Positions 1 through 4,814 of a stretch of 6,213 bases of DNA are shown in pieces (positions within the stretch are counted from its first letter, which is position 1; each line of letters opens with the position of its first letter). The translations under genes and the position numbers were made by a program. Source of the stretch: Acidobacteriota bacterium (GTDB taxonomy: Bacteria > Acidobacteriota > Polarisedimenticolia > Gp22-AA2); the NCBI GenBank assembly GCA_016177515.1, contig JACOUZ010000070.1, forward strand, positions 1-6,213, read 5' to 3'. Under the pieces are notes generated by a model that was given only the letters and a program-made list of their open reading frames with translations, searched no databases and was not told the origin of the DNA.

Positions 1-1
1 C

Positions 2-1501
2 TGCGTGCTGCGCGCGGGCGCCGCGCGCGTCCTGCCGATCGAGGAGGTGCGTGTCTCCGACCTGGTCCGGTTTACGCCCGGGGGCAGGATCTCCGTCGAC
101 GGGGAGGTCGTGGACGGGGAGGGCTTCGTGGACGAGTCGTCCCTGACGGGGGAGCCGGCGCCGCGGAGAAAAGCGGCGGGGAGCCCCGTTCTGGCCGGCA
201 CGACGAGCGTCGACGGCGCCTTCCTGGTGCGGGCTACCGCCGTCGGCGCCGATCGGACGTCGGCGCGCGTCGCCCGGCTGCTCGCGCGCGCCCGCGCCTC
301 GCGCGCGCCGATCGAGCGGCTGGCCGACCGGGTTTCGGCCGTCTTCACGCCGGCCGCGTGCGCCGCCGCCCTGGGCGCCGCGCTTTACTGGGGCGCGCGG
401 CTCGACGCGGGGACCGGCATCGAAAGGGGCCTGGCGGTCCTGCTCATCGCCTGCCCGTGCGCCCTGGGCCTGGCCACGCCCCTGGCCGTCTGGGAGGCGA
501 TCGGCGCCGCGGCCCGGCGGGGCATCGTGCTGCGCGGCGGCGAGGTGATCGAAAGGCTCGCCGCGTTGCGGACGATCTTCTTCGACAAGACCGGCACCCT
601 GACGGATAGGGAGCCGCGCCTCAGACGCGTTCGTGCGGCGGTCGGCTTCACGGAGGACGAGGTCCTGGCGCTCGCCGCGACTCTCGAGGAGATGTCGCGC
701 CATCCCCTGGCGCTCGCGGTCGTGCGCGCGGCGCGCGAGCGGGGATTGCGGCCCGGAGAAACGCGCCGCTTCCGCCTCGTCCCCGGCACCGGGGTCGAAG
801 GTGAGGTCGCTCTTGGCGGCTTGCCAGCGCGCCTGGTGTCGGTCGGAGGGGCACGGACGTCGGTCGTGGTCGACGGGCGGCCCGCCGGCACCCTCGAGTT
901 CGAGGAAGCCCTGCGTCCCGGCGCGCCGGCGGCCCTGGACGCGCTCAGGAAGCGCGGCATCGCCGTGGCGATCCTGACGGGAGACCGCTCGGCGTCGGCC
1001 TCGGATGTGGCGCGACGGCTCGGTGTCGAGGCGCGGACCGGCCTGCCCCCCGCCGGGAAAGTGCGGGCGATCGCCGCGAGCGAGCGCCTCGCCGGCCCGG
1101 CCGGCATGGTCGGCGAGGGCCTGAACGACGCCCCCGCGCTGGCGCGCGCCGGGGTCTCGTTCGCCCTCGGCTGCGGAGACGATCTGGCGCAGGAGGCGGC
1201 GGACGTCCGGCTGCTGCGGGACGACCTGGAGCAGATCCCCTGGCTCCTGGACCTGGCGCGCCGCACCGTGCGCACGATTCGCCTGAATCTCTTCTGGGCG
1301 TTCGTCTACAACGCGGTCCTGGTGCCCCTGGCGATCACGGGCCGCCTGCAGCCGGTGCTCGCGGCCCTGGCGATGATCGCCAGCAGCCTGTTCGTGGTCG
1401 GGAACAGTGTCCGGCTGCGCGGCGAATCCGGAAATGTCCCGGCGATGTTGCCGGCCGGACTGGCCGCGGGCCGGACGGCCGCGGCTGCGGAGGCGAGATG
1501 A
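2..1501 (+). CDS. Cu+-transporting P1B-type ATPase (CcoI/FixI or CopA type), N-terminus outside the window
   Basis: Membrane ATPase that pumps Cu(I) out of the cytoplasm. The reading frame is open from the left edge, so the GTG at position 5 is internal; the metal-binding domain and first helices (roughly 250-350 residues) are missing. Counting residues from that GTG: actuator-domain TGE at 48-50, CPC ion-binding motif at 150-152, phosphorylated Asp in DKTGTLT at 194, HP motif at 233-234, GTG at 261-263, TGD at 325-327, then GEGLND at 370-375. The seventh and eighth helices carry N428-x6-YN-x4-P and M457-x2-SS, which together with CPC form the Cu+ (P1B-1) signature. The GLNDAPALA stretch and the later DLAQEAAD resemble CcoI/FixI ATPases that load copper into cbb3 oxidase, and the UreH-like gene downstream agrees, but CopA cannot be excluded. 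The GDGxND motif has Glu instead of its first Asp. The stop codon overlaps the next start (ATGA). Confidence 0.93.
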   Translation, partial: CVLRAGAARVLPIEEVRVSDLVRFTPGGRISVDGEVVDGEGFVDESSLTGEPAPRRKAAGSPVLAGTTSVDGAFLVRATAVGADRTSARVARLLARARASRAPIERLADRVSAVFTPAACAAALGAALYWGARLDAGTGIERGLAVLLIACPCALGLATPLAVWEAIGAAARRGIVLRGGEVIERLAALRTIFFDKTGTLTDREPRLRRVRAAVGFTEDEVLALAATLEEMSRHPLALAVVRAARERGLRPGETRRFRLVPGTGVEGEVALGGLPARLVSVGGARTSVVVDGRPAGTLEFEEALRPGAPAALDALRKRGIAVAILTGDRSASASDVARRLGVEARTGLPPAGKVRAIAASERLAGPAGMVGEGLNDAPALARAGVSFALGCGDDLAQEAADVRLLRDDLEQIPWLLDLARRTVRTIRLNLFWAFVYNAVLVPLAITGRLQPVLAALAMIASSLFVVGNSVRLRGESGNVPAMLPAGLAAGRTAAAAEAR

Positions 1502-2127
1502 CTCAGGACGGGATGGAGAAGGACGCCGCGCAGCGCAAGCAGGCCGAGCTGGAGAGACTGTACGCCGAGGCGCAGCGGATCGAGGCGGAGCTGGCCGCGG
1601 CGGGGGGCCGGTCCCCCTATCCGCCGCACGGCTACTACACCGCCTACCACGTCCTGGCCGGCATCCTTCTCGGCTTCGCCGGCGCGGCCTCGAGCCTCCT
1701 GTTCAACGTGGTGGGCTCCCTGCTCGTGGGGCAGCACCCCCTGCAGCTCATCCGCGTCTACCTGACCTTCCCGCTCGCCGGGCAGGCGCTCGGGCTTGAA
1801 TCGGGGCTGGCCCTCGGGATCGGCACCTGCCTGTACCTGCTGACCGGATCGATCTACGGCATCGCCTTCCACGTCGTGCTCAGCCGCTTTTTCGACCGGG
1901 CGTCGCGGCGCCGCCGGTTTGCCGTCGCCTCCGCGCTGGGACTGGGACTCTGGCTGGTGAACTACTACGCCCTCCTGAGCTGGCTGCAGCCGATGCTGTT
2001 CGGCGGAAACTGGATCGTCCGGCTGATTCCCGTCTGGGTGGCAGCCCTGACCCACCTGGTGTTCGCCTGGACCATGCTGGTGATCGAACAGTGGGCCAGG
2101 TTCGTGCCGTACTCGCCGCGCGGGTAG
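1498..2127 (+). CDS. Unrecognised four-helix membrane protein in the copper ATPase operon
   Basis: I do not recognise this 209-residue protein. Residues 7-36 are charged and rich in Ala, Glu, Arg and Gln, likely a short cytoplasmic coiled coil. They are followed by a Pro/Tyr-rich turn (SPYPPHGYYTAYH, 39-51) and four likely membrane helices near 50-77, 102-128, 141-163 and 174-198. A basic loop at 135-140 separates helices 2 and 3. H45, H51, H80, H125 and H186 lie in or near membrane segments and could be ligands, but no known metal motif is visible. ATG 1498 overlaps the ATPase stop codon and has GGAGG at 1489-1493, so translational coupling is likely; a second ATG at 1513 is a less likely start. 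Its place between a Cu+ ATPase and a UreH-like protein suggests a role in oxidase assembly or membrane copper handling. That is inference from context only. Confidence 0.85.
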   Translation: MTQDGMEKDAAQRKQAELERLYAEAQRIEAELAAAGGRSPYPPHGYYTAYHVLAGILLGFAGAASSLLFNVVGSLLVGQHPLQLIRVYLTFPLAGQALGLESGLALGIGTCLYLLTGSIYGIAFHVVLSRFFDRASRRRRFAVASALGLGLWLVNYYALLSWLQPMLFGGNWIVRLIPVWVAALTHLVFAWTMLVIEQWARFVPYSPRG

Positions 2128-2156
2128 GAGCCGGCCCAATACTCGGACAGGCTCCT

Positions 2157-2162
2157 GGGAGG
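2157..2162 (+). promoter_or_regulatory. Shine-Dalgarno site supporting a GTG start
   Basis: GGGAGG lies 4 nt before the GTG at 2167. It supports this non-ATG start for the UreH-like protein. The reading frame has no other good start near the conserved first helix. Confidence 0.7.
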
Positions 2163-2166
2163 TCCA

Positions 2167-2877
2167 GTGATCGGTGTGCTCGCGCTCCTGACGGGCCTGG
2201 CCTTCTCGGGACACTGCGTCCTGATGTGCGGCGCCTTCCCGGCAGCCCTTAAGGGAGACACGGCCGGCGCCTCCGGAAGCCGCCGGCCCGGACGCAACGT
2301 CGCTTTGCAGCTTCTCTACCACGCCGGCAAGACCTGGGCCTACGTCCTGCTCGGTGTCGCGGCCGCCCTCGCCGGGGCGCGCCTGCAGTCGCTGCGCCTG
2401 CCCCTCGGCGTCGGCGCGGGGGCGCTGCTCATCGTCGCCGGCGCTTCGCGCCTGCTGCCGTCTTCGGCGCTGCCGGGGGTCCGCCGCCTCCTGCTCGCGG
2501 CGCCGCTCTGCGAGGCCATCGCCGCGATGCTGCGCGGGCCGCGACCGTTCTACGCCTTCGTGGTCGGCATCTTCAACGGCTTCGTGCCGTGCGGCGCGGT
2601 CTACGCCATGCTCCTGCACGCCGCCGCGCTCGGGTCGCTCCCTGCGGCGGGCCTGTCCATGCTGTGCTTCGGCCTGGGGACCGTCCCGGCGCTCCTGCTC
2701 GTCGGCCTCGCGGCCCAATTCGTGCGCGCCCGGATCGCGGCGCGGCCGGCCGCCTTACGCCTGGCCCGCGCCGCCGCCTGGGCGCCGATTGCCCTCGGGG
2801 TCCTCACGCTCTGGCGGACCCTCGGCGACGCGCACGCCCACCTGCCGCCTCTCGTCGCCCGGCTGCTCGCGCCATAG
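2167..2877 (+). CDS. Sulfite exporter TauE/SafE- or UreH-like membrane protein (DsbD_2 domain)
   Basis: A 236-residue, roughly six-helix inner-membrane protein of the UreH/DsbD_2 family. The first helix carries the family's HCxxMCG element (H16-C17 and C21 in SGHCVLMCGAF), and the second half carries the hallmark N137-GFVPCG followed by the small-residue helix ending FGLGTVPALLLVG at about 168-180. Paired cysteines in helices 1 and 4 resemble the CcdA/DsbD transmembrane fold, which moves electrons or handles copper/thiols. In many bacteria close relatives sit beside ccoI and take part in cbb3 oxidase or cytochrome biogenesis, which fits the upstream Cu+ ATPase. The start is GTG with GGGAGG 4 nt upstream. 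The gap to the previous gene is 39 nt, consistent with one operon. The tail ends after a helix at about 199-220. The family call is firm, but the substrate is not known from sequence. Confidence 0.88.
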   Translation: MIGVLALLTGLAFSGHCVLMCGAFPAALKGDTAGASGSRRPGRNVALQLLYHAGKTWAYVLLGVAAALAGARLQSLRLPLGVGAGALLIVAGASRLLPSSALPGVRRLLLAAPLCEAIAAMLRGPRPFYAFVVGIFNGFVPCGAVYAMLLHAAALGSLPAAGLSMLCFGLGTVPALLLVGLAAQFVRARIAARPAALRLARAAAWAPIALGVLTLWRTLGDAHAHLPPLVARLLAP

Positions 2878-2977
2878 CTTCCGCCCGTCGGCCCCGGGGA
2901 GGAAAACCCCCAGCGCCGCCCTGTTCAGCTCCTTTCCCGCGGCGTCGCGCCGGCGGCGTGCGCCCGAGTCGTCCGGC

Positions 2978-3436
2978 TCAGAGAGCGCGCTTCAGCTTGA
3001 GGTACTCGCCCACCAGGATGGCGGCGGGGTAGAGCACCTCCTCCTCGGTCTCGGCGTGCAGGACGAGCTGCTCGGCGAATCGGACGATTTCGGGCTTCTG
3101 ATCGGCCTTCGCCGTCATGATCAGGGCCTGGAGGGCCTTCACGATCTCGTCGTGCTCGCGCACGAGCTGCGCAAACTCCGCCTTCAGCCGCTCGGTGCGC
3201 TCCAGGATGGCGCCGGGGTCGGGCAGGGCGGCGCCCTTGGCCAGTGCCGCGAGGACGGCGAGCGGGGGGAGCGCGAACTCCTCCTCCTTGCCGAAATGCG
3301 GGTGCAGGAGATCGGCGACCCGGCGCGCCGCCTCTCCCGTCCGGCCGCCCGCGTCCATGGCCCGGGCCAGCTCGTGGTGCAGCTCGTGGTGCTCGGCCCG
3401 AAGCGTCCTGGGCACGGCCATCTTGTGCGTCGTCAT
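2978..3436 (-). CDS. Hemerythrin (HHE) domain protein
   Basis: A 152-residue soluble, all-helical protein with the two-half HHE layout of di-iron hemerythrin-like proteins. Likely iron ligands are H16/H17 (EHHELHHEL), H47 and E51 (HFGKE), H95 (REHDE), and H127 and E131 (HAETE followed by EEVLYP). Each half has the H-x3-E motif. Proteins of this type bind O2 or NO, sense oxygen or iron, or repair iron centres; the exact role cannot be told from the ligands. No signal peptide is visible, so it should be cytoplasmic. The start is well set: AAGGAGG (3443-3449 on the reverse strand) sits 6 nt before the ATG. It is the second gene of an operon behind the universal stress protein, whose stop is only 18 nt upstream. 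It converges on the UreH-like gene with about 100 bp between the two stops. Confidence 0.9.
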   Translation of the reverse strand: MTTHKMAVPRTLRAEHHELHHELARAMDAGGRTGEAARRVADLLHPHFGKEEEFALPPLAVLAALAKGAALPDPGAILERTERLKAEFAQLVREHDEIVKALQALIMTAKADQKPEIVRFAEQLVLHAETEEEVLYPAAILVGEYLKLKRAL

Positions 3437-3454
3437 CCTCGTCCTCCTTCTTTC

Positions 3455-3928
3455 CTATTCCACCGGGACACAGAGCACGGGGCATGGCGCGGCACGGAGG
3501 ACCTTCTCGGCGGTGCTGCCGAACAGCACCTTTTCGAGGTCGGCGGAATGGCCGGCCGTTCCCAGGACGATGAGCGTGGCGGAGATTTCGGCCGCCTTCT
3601 TGAGGATCTCCTCGAACGGTCGGCCCCAGGCGATCACCGGCTCGATGGCGACCTCCTCCCCGCCGGGTTCCGCGCCGCGCAGGGCTTCCCCGAGGCGCAG
3701 CCGGCGCTCGCGCCCCAGGCGATCGCGCAGCGCCCGCTCCGGGACTTCCGCCAGGCGGGCCAGCTCGCCGATGCCGTGGCCGTCGATCACGTGCAGGACG
3801 AGCAGGGCCGAGTCCCGCTCGCGCGCCAGGGTGCGCGCCTGAGCCAGGGCCTGCTGGGCGGCCCTGGAAAAGTCCATGCCCACGAGGATCCAGGGCTTCC
3901 GGACCGTTGCCTTGGGTTGCTTCGCCAT
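3455..3928 (-). CDS. Universal stress protein, UspA family
   Basis: A 157-residue single-domain Usp with the usual alpha/beta fold. The first strand ends in ILVGMDFS (14-21, with D19 at the adenine-binding position), followed by strand LLVLHVID (42-49), the WGRPFEEIL segment (101-109), strand ATLIVLG (117-123) and the C-terminal APCPVLCVPV strand. The nucleotide loop runs G123-x2-G126-x10-G137-S138, one residue longer than the common G-x2-G-x9-G-S/T spacing of ATP-binding members. Nucleotide binding is therefore likely but not assured. Such proteins help cells survive growth arrest and oxygen shortage, often as dimers in the cytoplasm. The start ATG has GGAGGG (3933-3938, reverse strand) 4 nt upstream. 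It is the first gene of an operon with the hemerythrin protein, and a sigma-54-type promoter lies about 75-90 bp before its start. Confidence 0.92.
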   Translation of the reverse strand: MAKQPKATVRKPWILVGMDFSRAAQQALAQARTLARERDSALLVLHVIDGHGIGELARLAEVPERALRDRLGRERRLRLGEALRGAEPGGEEVAIEPVIAWGRPFEEILKKAAEISATLIVLGTAGHSADLEKVLFGSTAEKVLRAAPCPVLCVPVE

Positions 3929-4001
3929 GGTGCCCTCCGCTCGGGCATCGTCACCGGGTGTCGCGGTTCACGATCGATTCCGGCCCGCCCGCCCTCAATC
4001 C

Positions 4002-4017
4002 AGCAAGAGCGGTGCCA
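4002..4017 (-). promoter_or_regulatory. Sigma-54 (RpoN) -24/-12 promoter for the usp-hemerythrin operon
   Basis: On the reverse strand the sequence reads TGGCACCGCTCTTGCT. The sigma-54 consensus is TGGCACG-N4-TTGCW. All positions match except C for G at the seventh, and the GG and GC dinucleotides are separated by exactly 10 nt as the holoenzyme requires. It points toward usp. Taking the C of GC as -12 puts transcription start near 3991 and gives a leader of about 63 nt. Sigma-54 promoters need an ATP-driven enhancer-binding activator; candidate inverted repeats lie near -109 and -183. No activator gene is in the window. Confidence 0.72.
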
Positions 4018-4093
4018 TGAGGCCACGCCACGAATCTCATGGCTCGCGGCCGCGGGCGGCCTCGTGCCCCGCGGCATGGAACGAACCGCCCGG

Positions 4094-4106
4094 CGCAACC
4101 GTTGCG
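4094..4106. promoter_or_regulatory. Inverted repeat, candidate enhancer or operator
   Basis: CGCAAC-C-GTTGCG is a perfect 6-bp-arm inverted repeat with a 1-nt centre. It is centred about 109 bp upstream of the start predicted for the sigma-54 promoter, the usual distance for an activator binding site. A looser GCGCA-N9-TGCGC pair follows at 4119-4137. Assignment as an enhancer is inference. Confidence 0.4.
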
Positions 4107-4164
4107 TGCCGGCCCGGAGCGCACGAAGTCTTTGCGCCGTTTTCGAGGCCCGGATGGGCGCCGC

Positions 4165-4183
4165 GGACCGGAGGGTCCGGTCC
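4165..4183. repeat. Perfect 19-bp hairpin
   Basis: GGACCGGA-GGG-TCCGGTCC has 8-bp perfect arms around a 3-nt centre. No T-run follows on either strand, so it is not a typical intrinsic terminator. It may be an operator, or a structure in the leader of the rightward gene. Confidence 0.5.
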
Positions 4184-4275
4184 CGGCGCAACCCGGCGTG
4201 AGCACGGATTTCGCATGGGGTCCCGGCAGGCGTGCCCATGGAAGCATCCCACCGGGGCTCGCGAGGAGGTAAACC

Positions 4276-4689
4276 ATGCAGGGTCTCGAGACCGGTCGCT
4301 GGGAAGCGGCCAGGAAGAAAGTGATCGTCCGCTGGCGCGAGATCCTGGACCGGATCGACGCCCGGGACGAAGGCGGAGTCCTGGGCCTGGCCAACGTCAT
4401 CGACGAATTTTGCGAAGAGGCGATGGCGCTGCGCGCGGATGCCATGAGGGGGCAGGATCCCAAGGACCCCGGCCTGCTCAAGTACACCCCGGACACCCGG
4501 CCGGTGGGAACGCGCTGCATGTTCTGCCGGGGCTTCCAGGAGGCCGGCGGGTGCTTCGGCGTCCTCGGCAGTCTCAACAAGCTCGTCCTTGACGGTAAGT
4601 GGGAGGAGGCGCGGGGGGCGGCCGAAGGGTACCTTGGCCGGCTCGAGACGATGGAATTCACGGAACTTTCTGCCGCGAACGTTCATTGA
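4276..4689 (+). CDS. Unrecognised small protein with CxxC-x8-C cluster
   Basis: A 137-residue soluble protein with no signal peptide or membrane segment; I do not recognise its family. It appears mostly helical. Residues 81-93 read CMFCRGFQEAGGC, a C81-x2-C84-x8-C93 cluster, and C46 in helix DEFCEEA could be a fourth ligand, so a metal or redox site is plausible. GRWEAAR (7-13) near the N-terminus is echoed by GKWEEAR (107-113) near the C-terminus, each followed by a helix ending in a Leu-rich stretch. This hints at two related helical hairpins flanking the cysteine loop. The start is firm: AGGAGGT at 4264-4270, 5 nt before the ATG. It is divergent from usp and 125 bp upstream of the cytochrome gene, which has its own likely promoter. 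Context suggests a role in respiration or stress, but no function can be assigned. Confidence 0.82.
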   Translation: MQGLETGRWEAARKKVIVRWREILDRIDARDEGGVLGLANVIDEFCEEAMALRADAMRGQDPKDPGLLKYTPDTRPVGTRCMFCRGFQEAGGCFGVLGSLNKLVLDGKWEEARGAAEGYLGRLETMEFTELSAANVH

Positions 4690-4754
4690 GAGGCACGCCG
4701 CAGGGCACCGTCCCGGGGCCGCCCGCCGGCGCGGACGCCCTCGTCCACGATTCC

Positions 4755-4766
4755 TGATCTGGATCA
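4755..4766 (+). promoter_or_regulatory. FNR/ANR-type (CRP-FNR family) binding site before the cytochrome gene
   Basis: TGAT-CTGG-ATCA has the perfect core of the FNR/ANR box (TTGAT-N4-ATCAA); only the outermost bases differ (C and T). Its centre is 4760.5. A weak -10-like TAGCTT lies at 4790-4795, so a start near 4802 would place the box at -41.5, the class II activation position. No -35 hexamer is evident, as expected for an activated promoter. FNR-family regulators respond to low oxygen; Dnr/Nnr-type NO sensors use the same site, so the signal cannot be told. Confidence 0.6.
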
Positions 4767-4814
4767 TAGGCCCCGGCCTGCCCGCGGAATAGCTTTCCGG
4801 CAGGGACGCTCCAC

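Larger units (their letters stand above)
4089..4193. repeat. 12-bp direct repeat CCCGGCGCAACC, two copies
   Basis: Copies lie at 4089-4100 and 4182-4193, starting 93 bp apart. The left copy runs into the inverted repeat CGCAAC-C-GTTGCG, and the right copy overlaps the end of the 4165-4183 hairpin. A 12-bp exact repeat within about 100 bp of non-coding DNA may mark two binding sites for one regulator, although GC-rich background raises the chance of coincidence. Confidence 0.45.
3929..4275. other. Divergent intergenic regulatory region
   Basis: This 347-bp stretch separates usp (leftward) from the cysteine-cluster gene (rightward). I see no convincing gene in it; the open frames that cross it have the composition of antisense or shifted frames. 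It holds a sigma-54-type promoter facing usp (4002-4017), a perfect CGCAAC-C-GTTGCG inverted repeat (4094-4106), a 12-bp direct repeat CCCGGCGCAACC (4089-4100 and 4182-4193), a 19-bp hairpin (4165-4183), and a CATGGG/CCCATG inverted repeat (4214-4219 with 4235-4240) in the probable leader of the rightward gene. I could not find a convincing -35/-10 pair for the rightward gene. Confidence 0.7.

Noticed and set aside
5..7. GTG as the start of the copper ATPase
   Set aside because: The frame stays open to the left edge, and the sequence begins inside the actuator domain, so the true start is upstream of the window.
1306..2718. Long open frame of 470 codons on the reverse strand
   Set aside because: It lies antisense to three well-supported genes. 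Its protein is low in hydrophobic residues and rich in Arg, Gln, Glu and Gly, as expected from antisense reading of GC-rich coding DNA.
2878..2977. Bidirectional terminator between the converging UreH-like and hemerythrin genes
   Set aside because: Only weak G/C runs (GGGG-N7-CCCC at 2896-2910) are present, with no stable stem followed by a T-run on either strand.
2354..4201. 615-codon open frame on the + strand
   Set aside because: It overlaps the UreH-like gene in another frame and runs antisense through the hemerythrin and usp genes. Its Arg/Ser/Pro-rich product has no domain; it is open only because stop codons are rare at this GC content.
4039..4272. Possible small gene (77 codons) within the intergenic region
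   Set aside because: No ribosome binding site, Arg/Pro/Gly-rich composition typical of chance frames, and it overlaps the predicted enhancer repeats.
3787..4767. 326-codon reverse-strand frame crossing the divergent intergenic region
   Set aside because: It is antisense to the cysteine-cluster gene, shares DNA with usp in another frame, and has no ribosome binding site or recognisable motif.
4785..4799. CGGAA-TAGCT-TTCCG inverted repeat near the cytochrome promoter
   Set aside because: The arms are only 5 bp and it overlaps the proposed -10 element; too short to call a separate operator.
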